The notes below the pieces were generated by a model that ran no database searches, was not told the DNA's origin, and saw only the letters and a program-made list of their open reading frames with translations. A DNA stretch of 64,000 nucleotides from MW101C3 sp943367595. Its GTDB lineage: Bacteria; Cyanobacteriota; Cyanobacteriia; PCC-6307; Cyanobiaceae. Made by a program: the position numbers and the translations under genes. Shown in pieces: positions 33,480 to 41,859 of this stretch (its first letter is position 1; each line of letters starts with the position of its first letter). The DNA lies in assembly GCA_943367595.1 (NCBI GenBank), contig CALRJS020000017.1:9648-73647 (forward strand), read 5' to 3'.

Positions 33480-35384
33480 GTGGTGCGATCAAGGGGATGG
33501 ACCGGTTCCGCGCCGACTGCGCCCACCCGGCGAAACGATCCCCCTGCGCGCCGTGGCCGCAACCGGCGGGTGATCGCGTTGCAGTCGGTGCCGGCGGGTC
33601 GGCTGCTGGCCGTGTTCCTGCTGCTGGCCGCCGGCCTGGTTGGTCTGTCGATCCGCCTGGCCTGGCTGCAGGTCAAGGAAGGTGACCGGCTGCAGTCGAG
33701 GGCCCGCGCCGTTCAGACCCAGCAGGTGCAACCGATCGGCCGCCGCCGGCCGATCGTGGATCGCCAGGGGCGGCTGGTGGCCCTGGATGAAGAGCGCTTC
33801 ACCCTCTGGGCCCATCCGCGCTTCTTCAACTTTCCGGGCGATGACCCGCAAAAGGTCCGCACGCCCACCGATGTGGCCCAGAGGCTGGCATCGGTGCTCG
33901 CTCTGCCGGAAACCACCCTCGTCCAGGCCATGGGGCCACGCCGCTCAGGCGTGAAGCTCGCCACCGAGCTGGATCCGGAAACCGCCCGCCGCGTGCGGGA
34001 GCTGGGCATCAGTGGCCTCGATCTTGAGGCCTACCCCCAGCGCATTTATCCCCAGGGGCAGCTGTTCGCCAATGTGGTGGGCTTCCTCAACCTCGAGCGG
34101 GTGGCCCAGGCGGGCCTTGAGCAGAGCCGCGACAAGGAACTCCGCCGCCATGAGGGCGTGCGCAAGATGCGCCGCGGCGCCGATGGCACGCCGTTGCCGG
34201 ATGGCATCCAGGCCGGCTCCCTCTACAGCGACGACCTGCGGTTGCAGCTCACCCTCGACGCCAGGCTGCAGCAGGTGGCCCAGCAGGCGCTGGTGAAGCA
34301 GATGAAGCAATGGAAGGCCAAACGCGGCGCCGCCATGGTGATGGACGTGCGCAATGGCGAACTGCTGGCGCTGGCCTCCGCCCCCACCTACGACCCCAAC
34401 CGCTTCTGGAGCTTCTCGCCGTCCCTGTTCCGGGAGTGGTCGGTGCAGGACCTGTACGAACCGGGCTCCACCTTCAAGCCGATCAACCTGGCGATCGCCC
34501 TGCAGGAGAAGGCGATCAAGGCCGATGGAAAGGTGAGCGACAGCGGCCAGCTCACGATCGGCGGCTGGCCGATCTTCAACCATGACCGCAAGGGCAACGG
34601 TCTGATTGATTTCCCCACCGTGCTGCAGGTCTCGAGCAACGTGGGCATGGTGCTGGCCATGCGGCAGGTGAAGCCCTCGCAGTTCTGGGAATGGCTGCGC
34701 AAAATCGGCATCGACACGACACCGGACACCGACCTGCCGGGCGCCGTCGCCGGCCAGCTCAAGAGCCGGGAGACCTTCACCACCCAGCCGATCGAGCCGG
34801 CCACCGCCGCCTTCGGCCAGGGCTTCTCGCTCACCCCGCTCAAACTGCTGCAGCTCCACGCCATGCTCGCCAACGGCGGCCGGCTGGTGAGCCCGCACAT
34901 CACGCGTGGCCTGCGCTCCGGCGAAGGGCTGGCCGACGCTGCGCCACCGGCCCAGGGCCTGCCGGTGCTCGATCCAGCCGTCACCAAGCAGGTGCTGGCC
35001 TGGATGGAATCGGTGGTGAAGAGCAGCAGTGGTCCGGGCGTGAAGATGGAGGGGTACCGGATCGGCGGCAAGACCGGCACGGCCCAGAAGGCCCTCAACG
35101 GCGTGTACATCGCCGGGGCCCGCATCTGCAGCTTCGTGGCCACCCTGCCGATCGAAGATCCCCGCTACGTGGTGCTGGTGGTGGTGGACGAACCCCAGGG
35201 CTCCAATGCCTACGGCTCCACTGTGGCGGTGCCGGTGGCCCGGCAGATCATCGAAGCCCTGTTGGTGCTCGAAAAGGTGGCCCCCAGCGAACCGGTCCGC
35301 AAACCCGCTGCGGCTGCAGGCGCGCAAGCGGCAGCTGCTGGCAGGGCTACCCCGGCTCAGGGGGCCGCAACGGTGCGGGGTTGA
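33480..35384 (+). CDS. ftsI: Peptidoglycan D,D-transpeptidase FtsI (class B penicillin-binding protein)
   Basis: Septal transpeptidase of the divisome. 634 residues: a basic cytoplasmic tail, membrane helix at about 40-60 (LLAVFLLLAAGLVGLSIRLAW), a dimerisation/pedestal domain, and a transpeptidase domain with the catalytic STFK near residue 329 (EPGSTFKP), SSN near 384 (VSSNVGM), and KTG near 530 (GGKTGTAQ). The C-terminal Ala-rich tail is disordered. GTG at 33480 or 33483. The upstream FtsL-like gene is in the same operon and tal follows after 65 bp. An elongation PBP2 is less likely because of this small partner gene. Confidence 0.93.
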   Translation: MVRSRGWTGSAPTAPTRRNDPPARRGRNRRVIALQSVPAGRLLAVFLLLAAGLVGLSIRLAWLQVKEGDRLQSRARAVQTQQVQPIGRRRPIVDRQGRLVALDEERFTLWAHPRFFNFPGDDPQKVRTPTDVAQRLASVLALPETTLVQAMGPRRSGVKLATELDPETARRVRELGISGLDLEAYPQRIYPQGQLFANVVGFLNLERVAQAGLEQSRDKELRRHEGVRKMRRGADGTPLPDGIQAGSLYSDDLRLQLTLDARLQQVAQQALVKQMKQWKAKRGAAMVMDVRNGELLALASAPTYDPNRFWSFSPSLFREWSVQDLYEPGSTFKPINLAIALQEKAIKADGKVSDSGQLTIGGWPIFNHDRKGNGLIDFPTVLQVSSNVGMVLAMRQVKPSQFWEWLRKIGIDTTPDTDLPGAVAGQLKSRETFTTQPIEPATAAFGQGFSLTPLKLLQLHAMLANGGRLVSPHITRGLRSGEGLADAAPPAQGLPVLDPAVTKQVLAWMESVVKSSSGPGVKMEGYRIGGKTGTAQKALNGVYIAGARICSFVATLPIEDPRYVVLVVVDEPQGSNAYGSTVAVPVARQIIEALLVLEKVAPSEPVRKPAAAAGAQAAAAGRATPAQGAATVRG

Positions 35385-35449
35385 GCACGGGCAGGAGTGG
35401 GCCGCAAAGCCGCTCGGTAGCTTGAGACTCCACGCTTGTGTGTGCAGCC

Positions 35450-36631
35450 ATGGCCAACCTGCTCGATCAACTCGCCGCCATGACCGTGGTGGTGGCGGAC
35501 ACGGGAGAGTTGGAAGCCATCAAGCAGTTCACCCCTCGGGATGCCACCACCAACCCGTCGCTGATCCTGGCGGCGGCCCAGATTCCCCTGTATCAGGGCC
35601 TGATCGACCAATCCCTGCAGGCCTCCCGCCAGGTGATCGGTCCTGATGCACCGGCCGAGGCCGTGGTGCTGGAAGCGCTTGATGAAATCTGCGTCACCTT
35701 CGGCAAGGAGATCCTGCGCATCGTGCCTGGGCGGGTATCCACCGAAGTGGATGCGCGGCTCAGCTTCGACACCGCCGCCACGGTGGCCAAGGCCCGCAAG
35801 CTGATCGGCCTCTACGAGGAGGCCGGCATCGGCCGCGAGCGGGTGCTGATCAAGATCGCCTCCACCTGGGAGGGCATCAAGGCCGCAGAGGAGCTGGAGA
35901 AGGAAGGCATCCACTGCAACCTCACGCTGCTGTTCAGCTTCACCCAGGCGGTGGCCTGCGCTGAAGCCGGCGTCACCTTGATCTCGCCCTTCGTGGGCCG
36001 CATCCTCGACTGGTACAAGCAGGACACCGGCCGTGACCACTACCCGGGCCCGGAAGATCCCGGTGTGATCTCGGTCACGAGCATCTTCAACTACTACAAA
36101 ACGCACGGCTACACCACGGAAGTGATGGGAGCCAGCTTCCGCAACATCGACGAGATCATTGAACTCGCCGGCTGCGACCTGCTCACGATCTCGCCCAAGC
36201 TGCTCGACCAGCTGCGGCAACGGGAGGGAGTCCTGATCCGCAAGCTCGATGCGGAAGCGCCGGCAGCCTCCGAAGCCAAGCTGCAGCTCGATCGTGCTGG
36301 ATTCGAGGCCCGCATGGCAGGTGATCGCATGGCCAGCGAGAAGCTGGAGGAAGGCATCAGCGGCTTCTGCAAGGCGATCGAAACCCTCGAAGCCCAGCTG
36401 GCCCACCGCCTGGCTGAACTGGAGGGTGAAGCCGCCTTCGCCCATGCCGCCCAGGAGATCTTCCTGCTCAACGACATGGATGGCGACGGCTGCATCACCC
36501 GCGAGGAGTGGCTCGGCAGCGACGCCGTGTTCGACGCGCTCGACACCGACCATGACGGCCGCCTGGCCCCGGAAGACGTCCGTGGCGGCCTCGGCGCACC
36601 GCTGGCGCTCTCGGCAACGGCCGCCGGCTAA
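35450..36631 (+). CDS. tal: Transaldolase with C-terminal EF-hand extension
   Basis: Transfers dihydroxyacetone units between sugar phosphates in the oxidative pentose-phosphate pathway. Residues 1-325 are transaldolase subfamily 1: DATTNPSLI near the N-terminus, the Schiff-base Lys in VLIKIASTWEG and GRILDWYK. The extension (about 330-393) has two calcium-binding-type loops, DMDGDGCITREE near 342 and DTDHDGRLAPED near 365, with acidic residues at positions 1, 3, 5 and 12. This fusion occurs in marine picocyanobacteria as I recall. ATG 35450 is chosen; the upstream GTG 35438 is less likely. A weak palindrome overlaps the stop. Confidence 0.94.
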   Translation: MANLLDQLAAMTVVVADTGELEAIKQFTPRDATTNPSLILAAAQIPLYQGLIDQSLQASRQVIGPDAPAEAVVLEALDEICVTFGKEILRIVPGRVSTEVDARLSFDTAATVAKARKLIGLYEEAGIGRERVLIKIASTWEGIKAAEELEKEGIHCNLTLLFSFTQAVACAEAGVTLISPFVGRILDWYKQDTGRDHYPGPEDPGVISVTSIFNYYKTHGYTTEVMGASFRNIDEIIELAGCDLLTISPKLLDQLRQREGVLIRKLDAEAPAASEAKLQLDRAGFEARMAGDRMASEKLEEGISGFCKAIETLEAQLAHRLAELEGEAAFAHAAQEIFLLNDMDGDGCITREEWLGSDAVFDALDTDHDGRLAPEDVRGGLGAPLALSATAAG

Positions 36632-36639
36632 CTGCCGGC
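36623..36639 (+). terminator. Hairpin at the tal stop codon (possible terminator)
   Basis: GCCGGC-TAACT-GCCGGC, with the tal TAA inside the loop; a second imperfect stem (about 36650-36667) follows. Neither has a T-tract, so the terminator role is weakly supported. Confidence 0.3.
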
Positions 36640-36676
36640 AAAGCGTAAGGGCTCCGCTGGCGGAACCAGGCGCAAA

Positions 36677-36725
36677 AGCAGAGATGGGCTGAAGGGAGAG
36701 GCAAGCGGAAGCAGAGGTGGGCTGA
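36677..36725. repeat. 16-bp direct repeat upstream of the cNMP-binding gene
   Basis: AGCAGAGATGGGCTGA (36677-36692) and AGCAGAGGTGGGCTGA (36710-36725) differ at one base and lie 33 bp apart (start to start), 51 bp or more upstream of the start at 36776. Their position suggests possible operator sites, but nothing else supports this. Confidence 0.4.
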
Positions 36726-36775
36726 GAGAGCCCTTAACCTCCGGGGCTCACACTGGGATCAGTTGCCCTCCGGCC

Positions 36776-37159
36776 ATGACCGTTCACGCCCTCGACACGA
36801 TGCGTGCCCTCGCCTCCCAGGGAGAAGTGCGCACCTTTGCCGCCGGCGAGCGCATCTTCAGCTCCGGTGAATCCGGCGACTGCATGTTCGGTCTGCTGGA
36901 GGGCGTGGTTCAGCTCAGCTGGAACGGCGATGCCGCCCATGAGGAGATCCAGGCGGGGGATGTGTTCGGAGCAGGCGCCCTGGTAACCGGCGATCACCGC
37001 CGCTATGGCAATGCCACGGCCCTGAACGACTGCCGCATCCTGGTGATGAACCGCGAGAAGTTCCTCTTCGCCGTTCAGGAATCACCCATGTTCGCCATCG
37101 AGCTGCTCGGCTCGATCGACGAACGGCTGCGCCACATCAAGGATTCGCTGCGCCGCTGA
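36776..37159 (+). CDS. Stand-alone cyclic-nucleotide-binding domain protein
   Basis: 127 residues, a single cNMP-binding beta-barrel domain: TFAAGERIFSSGESGDCMFGLLEG at its start, then GDVFGAGALVTGDHRRYGNATAL (where CRP has its phosphate-binding cassette), ending in a helix. There is no DNA-binding HTH, no kinase and no channel attached, unlike CRP. The phosphate-cassette Arg (RRYGNA) is plausible, so cyclic-nucleotide binding may persist. Role unknown; I recall short Crp-like proteins of this kind in picocyanobacteria. It overlaps the convergent FAD oxidoreductase by 23 bp. Confidence 0.85.
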   Translation: MTVHALDTMRALASQGEVRTFAAGERIFSSGESGDCMFGLLEGVVQLSWNGDAAHEEIQAGDVFGAGALVTGDHRRYGNATALNDCRILVMNREKFLFAVQESPMFAIELLGSIDERLRHIKDSLRR

Positions 37160-38279
37160 ACAGCAGCCGGCGAATCACCCGCTGGGCGATGTCGCCGTAG
37201 CCCATCTCGCCCGAGAGGATCTGGGCGATCCGCTGCGGCGCCGTAGGGCGCTTGATGCCCAGCTGATAGCCCACCCGGGGCACCCGGTAGAACACCTGGG
37301 CGATGCGGCGCCCCCAGGCCATCGAGCTGCCCCACTCCTTGCGCATGGTGTCGCTGTAAGCGGCCAGGGCCGCGCTGTCGCCCGACAGCCAGCCATCGAT
37401 TCCTGCCGCAGCGCGGGTGGCGCTCAACAGGGCTGGCCGCAATCCTTCCGCCAGGAAGGGGTCGCAGAGGGAGGCGGCATCCCCCACCACCGCCAGGCCA
37501 TCGCCGTGCAGGCGATGGTGGCCATCCCACACCCGCAGCGGCCATTGGCGCCGCACGCCGCTGCTGGCATCGAAACCAAGGCTGGGCAGCAGGCTGGCCA
37601 GGGCGGCTTCACCATCGACAAGCTCCCGACCCAGGAAGGTGCCCACCCCCACGCTCACGCCCCCCTCGCGGGGAAACGCCCAGCAGAAGCCGTGGCGCAC
37701 CAGGCCGAATTCGAAGCGGGCGGTGTCCGGCTCCAGCGCAGCACCCTCCAGCTCCACCGACAGGGCAGAGGCGTAGCGGGGGCGCGGTGAGCCCAACCCA
37801 AGCGGACCGGCAAGACGCGAGCAGGCGCCATCGGCGATCACCACGGCCCGGGCCTGCAGGGCGCCGCCCCGCTCCAGCTGCACCTGCCAGTGCTCCCCCC
37901 GGCGCACGACGGCGCTGACAGCGGTGCCGGTCAGCAGGTCGGCACCGGCCGCCACGGCCTGCTCGGCCAGGAAGGCATCGAGCACGGAGCGGCGCACGAT
38001 CCAGAACGGCGACGCCCCCGGCAACTCCGCCAGCACCGGATCCTCCAGGCACCAGGTGAACCGCACCCGCGTGATCACCCGATCCACGGCCGGCGCCAGA
38101 TCGAAGGGGAACCAGCGCTGCACCGAGGCCGCCATGCCTCCACCGCAGGGCTTGGCGCGCGGCATCTCCGCCGCCTCCAGCAGCTTCACGCGCCAGCCCT
38201 TCGCCGCCAGCTGGAAAGCGCTCGCCGCTCCGGCAGCGCCACTGCCGACGACGATCACATCAGCATCCAGCGAGCTCAA
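37137..38279 (-). CDS. FAD-dependent oxidoreductase, geranylgeranyl-reductase-like
   Basis: 380 residues. N-terminal FAD Rossmann motif ADVIVVGSGAAGAASAFQLA, then the C-x-G-G-G-type MPRAKPCGGGMAA and the conserved distal GDAASLCDPFLAEGL, as in geranylgeranyl reductases and related aromatic-ring hydroxylases. Cyanobacteria have a separate chlP for chlorophyll; this shorter branch (often just 'NAD(P)/FAD-dependent oxidoreductase') has unknown substrate, perhaps an isoprenoid. TTG 38279 overlaps the frr stop as TTGA, suggesting coupling; a nearby GTG eight codons in is an alternative. Operon order: integrase, cobO, pyrH, frr, this. Confidence 0.88.
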   Translation of the reverse strand: MSSLDADVIVVGSGAAGAASAFQLAAKGWRVKLLEAAEMPRAKPCGGGMAASVQRWFPFDLAPAVDRVITRVRFTWCLEDPVLAELPGASPFWIVRRSVLDAFLAEQAVAAGADLLTGTAVSAVVRRGEHWQVQLERGGALQARAVVIADGACSRLAGPLGLGSPRPRYASALSVELEGAALEPDTARFEFGLVRHGFCWAFPREGGVSVGVGTFLGRELVDGEAALASLLPSLGFDASSGVRRQWPLRVWDGHHRLHGDGLAVVGDAASLCDPFLAEGLRPALLSATRAAAGIDGWLSGDSAALAAYSDTMRKEWGSSMAWGRRIAQVFYRVPRVGYQLGIKRPTAPQRIAQILSGEMGYGDIAQRVIRRLLFSGAANP

Positions 38280-38815
38280 ACCCGGAGGATGTCGGCTTCC
38301 TTCTCCGCCAGGTGCTTCTCAAGCTCCGCAATGAAGCGGTCGGTGAGCTTCTGCACGTTGTCCTGCTGATCGCGGCTCTGATCCTCGGAGAGCTCGCCGT
38401 CCTTCTCCTGCTTCTTGAGCTTCTCGATGGCATCACGGCGGAGGTTGCGCAGGGCCACCTTGCCTTCCTCGGCATAGCGGGAGGCCAGCTTGCAGAAATC
38501 CTTGCGGCGCTCCTCGGTGAGCGGCGGGATGTTGATGCGGATCACCTTGCCGTCGGTGTTGGGGGTGAGGCCGAGATCGCTCATGGAGATCGCCTTCTCG
38601 ATCAAGGCCATCGAACCGGAATCGAAGGGCTGGATCTGGATCGTCTGGGAGTCGGGCGTGGAGATGGTGGCGAGGGAACGCAGGGGCGTGTCTGCGCCGT
38701 AGTACTCCACGCTGAGTTTGTCGAGCAGGGAGGGGTTGGCCCGGCCGGTGCGAATCGTGTTGAAGGTGCGCTGGGTGGCTTCCACCGACTTGCGCATGCT
38801 GGCTTCGAGTTCCAT
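38276..38815 (-). CDS. frr: Ribosome recycling factor
   Basis: With EF-G splits the post-termination ribosome. 179 residues, with the long three-helix-bundle sequence: VEATQRTFNTIRTGRANPSLLDKL, the hinge and domain II QIQPFD, and the C-terminal KLTDRFIAELEKHLAEKE. ATG 38815 fits the family length; the frame extends upstream only through the pyrH end. The order pyrH-frr is a common bacterial operon, and the FAD oxidoreductase overlaps its stop. Secure. Confidence 0.97.
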   Translation of the reverse strand: MELEASMRKSVEATQRTFNTIRTGRANPSLLDKLSVEYYGADTPLRSLATISTPDSQTIQIQPFDSGSMALIEKAISMSDLGLTPNTDGKVIRINIPPLTEERRKDFCKLASRYAEEGKVALRNLRRDAIEKLKKQEKDGELSEDQSRDQQDNVQKLTDRFIAELEKHLAEKEADILRV

Positions 38816-38840
38816 GACGGGGTGAGGCGAGGGGAAGGGC

Positions 38841-39554
38841 TCAGCGGGCCGGGGTGATGCGGGTGCCGATCGGTTCACCCGCCACGGCGCGACCGATGTT
38901 GCCGGCACCGAAGAGATCGAACACCACGATCGGGATGGCGTTGTCCTTGCACAGGGCGATGGCGGTGCTGTCCATGACGGCCAGTTCGCCGCTCAGCACA
39001 TCCTGGAAGGTGAGGCTCTCGTAGCGAACGGCATCCGGATAGCGGGCGGGATCCTTGTCGTAGACCCCATCCACCTTGGTGGCCTTGAACACCACATCAG
39101 CGTTGATCTCGGCGGCTCGCAGAGCAGCGGTGGTGTCGGTGGTGAAGAAGGGGTTGCCGCAGCCGGCGCCGAAAACCACCACCCGGCCTTTCTCCAGGTG
39201 GCGGATCGCCCGGCGGCGGATGTAGGGCTCGGCCACTTCCTGCATACCGATCGCCGTCTGCACGCGGGTGGGAACACCGGCGCGCTCAAGGGCGTCCTGC
39301 AGGGTGATGGCGTTCATCACCGTGGCCAGCATGCCCACGTAATCGGCGGTGGCACGGTCCATGCCCGCCGAGGAACCCTTGAGGCCCCGGAAGATGTTGC
39401 CGCCACCCACCACAATCGCCAGCTCGGTGCCGGAAGCCACCACCGCCGCCACATCCGTGGCGATCGACTGGACAATGGCAGGATCGATGCCATAGCCCAG
39501 CTCCCCCATCAGCGCTTCCCCGCTGAGTTTGAGCAGGACGCGCTTGAATGCCAT
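38841..39554 (-). CDS. pyrH: UMP kinase
   Basis: Bacterial hexameric UMP kinase that makes UDP, regulated by GTP and UTP in other bacteria. 237 residues: VLLKLSGEALMG at the N-terminus, AIVVGGGNIFRG, the MDRATADYVGMLATVMNAI block and the FGAGCGNPFFTTDTTAALRA segment with the phosphate-binding residues, all standard. It precedes frr with a 25-bp gap and follows cobO by 55 bp on the same strand. Confidence 0.97.
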   Translation of the reverse strand: MAFKRVLLKLSGEALMGELGYGIDPAIVQSIATDVAAVVASGTELAIVVGGGNIFRGLKGSSAGMDRATADYVGMLATVMNAITLQDALERAGVPTRVQTAIGMQEVAEPYIRRRAIRHLEKGRVVVFGAGCGNPFFTTDTTAALRAAEINADVVFKATKVDGVYDKDPARYPDAVRYESLTFQDVLSGELAVMDSTAIALCKDNAIPIVVFDLFGAGNIGRAVAGEPIGTRITPAR

Positions 39555-39609
39555 CGTTCTGAGCGCTCGGCCGCTGCGGACGGCCGAACAGTAGCAAGCA
39601 CGGCGGTCG

Positions 39610-40368
39610 CTAGAACTCGATGCCGGCCTGAGCCTTCACGCCCTGCTCACGGAAGGGATGGCGCACCAGGCGCATCTCCGTCACCAGATCCGCCCGTTCG
39701 AGCAGCGCCGGCGGTGCTCCGCGGCCGGTGAGCGCCACGTGGGTGAGCGGTGGCCTTCTCTCCAGCCCATCCAGCACCTGCTCCACGTCGAGATAGCCCA
39801 GCTTGAGGGCCACGTTCACCTCGTCGAGCACCACGAGCTTGCGGCCGGCGTCTTCGAGGTAAGTGAGTGAGGTCTGCCAGGCCTGCTGCACCAGCGCACG
39901 GTCCCGCTCCCGGTCCTGGGTCTCCCAGGTGAATCCCTCTCCCAGGGCGCGCCAGTGCAGCGCCTCACCGAACAGCTCCAGGGCACGGGCTTCACCCGGC
40001 TGCCAGCCCCCCTTGATGAACTGCACCACAGCCACCTGCTCGCCGTGCCCCAGGGTGCGCAGCACCAGTCCCAGCGCTGCGGTGGTCTTGCCTTTGCCGT
40101 CGCCGGTGAACACGAGCACCAGACCCTTCTCCAGGTTGCGTTCCCCCACCCGCTGACGCTGCACCTCCTGGCGCCGCTGCATGCGGCGGCGGTAGGCCTC
40201 CCCATCGGCCTCCGGTGCCAGAGCCCCTCCGGGACCCAGGCGAGCCGCCTCCTGATCCAGCGCGCTGGCATCGGGGACTGGGGCAGTGGCAGCCGGGGAC
40301 GCAGGAGCCGGGGGAGTGGCAGTCGTGGCGGCGGAGCTGGCCGGCGGGTCGTTGCTGGTGCGGGTCAT
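39610..40368 (-). CDS. cobO: Cob(I)yrinic acid a,c-diamide adenosyltransferase (CobO/BtuR)
   Basis: Attaches the adenosyl group to the reduced cobalt of corrinoids. 252 residues with an N-terminal low-complexity Ala/Pro/Thr tail (about 1-50) not seen in E. coli BtuR, then the P-loop FTGDGKGKTTAALG (88-100), the GLGHGEQ-like loop and the conserved VVLDEVNVALKLGYL and HVALTGRGAPPALLERADLVTEM segments. ATG 40368; the frame continues 12 codons upstream with no better start. With cobK at 17.5 kb it shows corrinoid synthesis or salvage. Confidence 0.93.
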   Translation of the reverse strand: MTRTSNDPPASSAATTATPPAPASPAATAPVPDASALDQEAARLGPGGALAPEADGEAYRRRMQRRQEVQRQRVGERNLEKGLVLVFTGDGKGKTTAALGLVLRTLGHGEQVAVVQFIKGGWQPGEARALELFGEALHWRALGEGFTWETQDRERDRALVQQAWQTSLTYLEDAGRKLVVLDEVNVALKLGYLDVEQVLDGLERRPPLTHVALTGRGAPPALLERADLVTEMRLVRHPFREQGVKAQAGIEF

Positions 40369-40504
40369 GGGGTCAGGCCAGGGGGATTCAGGAATGCGGC
40401 ACAAGGCCGGGTGATGGCAGGCCAGGGGGCAGAGGCCAGCGGATTGCAGCGGCGTGGCGGGTCACCCCCTGCCGTGAGCAGGGCAGAGCCGCATCCTGCC
40501 CGAC

Positions 40505-41737
40505 TCAGCCGGCCCGGTGGCGGGAGAGGGCGGCGTCCACGGCCTGCTGCTGATCGCGGCGCGTGATCCAGTGGTGATAGGTGCGCGTGTGGATCGACAC
40601 CGAGTGCCCCATCATCCGGGCAGCCACCGTGTCGGGCAGGCCGATGTGGATCGTGCGCACGGCCCAGGCATGGCGGAGGTCGTAGGGGGTGATCGGCAGC
40701 TCGTAGCGGCGGAACTGCTCCGCCACCCGCCGGCCCACCTGCTGCAGGGTGGTGGTGCGCAGATCGGTGCAGACCTGTGGCAGGGCCCCCGTCTCCAGAG
40801 CGAGACGTGGCAGTTCGAAGCGCTCCACCCAGTCGGGCTGGAACGGCCACACCTGGTGTTCACCGGTTTTGCTGGTGGGAAGCACCCGGATCACCCGATC
40901 ACCGCCGGGCAGCAGGGCGCTGAGATCGGAGAAGAACACCTCGTGGTTGCGCAGGCCGTAGGTGGCCATCAGGCCATAGGCGAGCCGCCAGCCGGGATTG
41001 GGGATCCGCTCCACCAGCTGCTCCACCTGGGCATCACTCGGCAGCTGGCGGAACTGGGCCCGGTGCAGGCCGTAGCCGCCGGCCCTGGCACTCCAGTCGG
41101 CGGGAAGCTCGATCGCCACCGCCTCGGCCAGGGCCGCCAGGGCGGTGCCGCACTGCTGGCGGCTGCGGCTGGCGGCGGGGTAACTCTCCAGCACCTGCAG
41201 CAGCAGGCCCCCATCAAGACGGGCCCCGGCGGCGCGGGCGGCCAGCCGCCGCACATAGGGCAGATAGGCCGCCGTCCAGGTGGTGCGGGTGCCGGCCGGG
41301 TTGCGGCGACGGCGAGGGTCCTCGAAGAACTGGCGCTCGAAGCGCTCCAGCGCCGCATCGAGCGCGGTGGCAGCCGCACGGGTGACAGCGACGCCGCCGG
41401 CGGAGCGGTCGGTGGCGGACCGCCCGGCCGCTGACGCAGACGGCCAGGTGAAGCGCTGCTGCTGCAGCTCCTGCTGCACGCGGCGCAATTCGCGGCGGGC
41501 CTGACGCAGACCCTCCGCATCGGCGGGCAGCCCCAGGCTGAGCCGTTGCACACGGAAACGCCCGCTGCCCCGCCGGCAGGGCAGGGGGCCACGCAGGCCG
41601 AGGCGCTGGCCGCGGCGCTCCAGGCGCAGGGCGACACCGGCGGCGGCCAGCTGGGCGTTACCGCGCTGGAGATCGGCGTCGAGGCCCGCAAGCCCCGATG
41701 CACCGGCCATTGCAGCGCTCGCCGCTTGTTCGCTCAC
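40505..41737 (-). CDS. Tyrosine recombinase / phage-integrase-like protein (solitary, chromosomal)
   Basis: 410 residues. The first 200 are an Ala/Arg/Gln-rich, coiled N-terminal region with no clear core-binding domain match; the C-terminal 190 are an integrase catalytic domain with YGLRNHEVFF (box I Arg), TSKTGEHQVWP (beta-hairpin Lys), PYDLRHAWAVR (box II; first His of HxLRH is Tyr), MMGHSVSIHTRTYHHW (GH and the nucleophilic Tyr). There are no phage genes or att repeats around it. I recall a single-copy gene like this next to hemH in many Synechococcus, so it may act as a chromosomal Xer-type or other domesticated recombinase. Confidence 0.85.
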   Translation of the reverse strand: MSEQAASAAMAGASGLAGLDADLQRGNAQLAAAGVALRLERRGQRLGLRGPLPCRRGSGRFRVQRLSLGLPADAEGLRQARRELRRVQQELQQQRFTWPSASAAGRSATDRSAGGVAVTRAAATALDAALERFERQFFEDPRRRRNPAGTRTTWTAAYLPYVRRLAARAAGARLDGGLLLQVLESYPAASRSRQQCGTALAALAEAVAIELPADWSARAGGYGLHRAQFRQLPSDAQVEQLVERIPNPGWRLAYGLMATYGLRNHEVFFSDLSALLPGGDRVIRVLPTSKTGEHQVWPFQPDWVERFELPRLALETGALPQVCTDLRTTTLQQVGRRVAEQFRRYELPITPYDLRHAWAVRTIHIGLPDTVAARMMGHSVSIHTRTYHHWITRRDQQQAVDAALSRHRAG

Positions 41738-41859
41738 CCCCGTTGGCGTTGCTCAGGCAGGTGCCGACGGTATCGGCACGGCGGTGGCCACGCCAGCCGG
41801 CGTTGAGCAGCCTCGGGGGGGCAGCGTTACGCTCGGCTGACTTGACGGAATGATCTGGC

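Noticed and set aside
40505..41737. Prophage or genomic island marked by the integrase
   Set aside because: Both flanks are core genes (cobO, hemH) with normal composition, and no phage genes or tRNA attachment site are seen.
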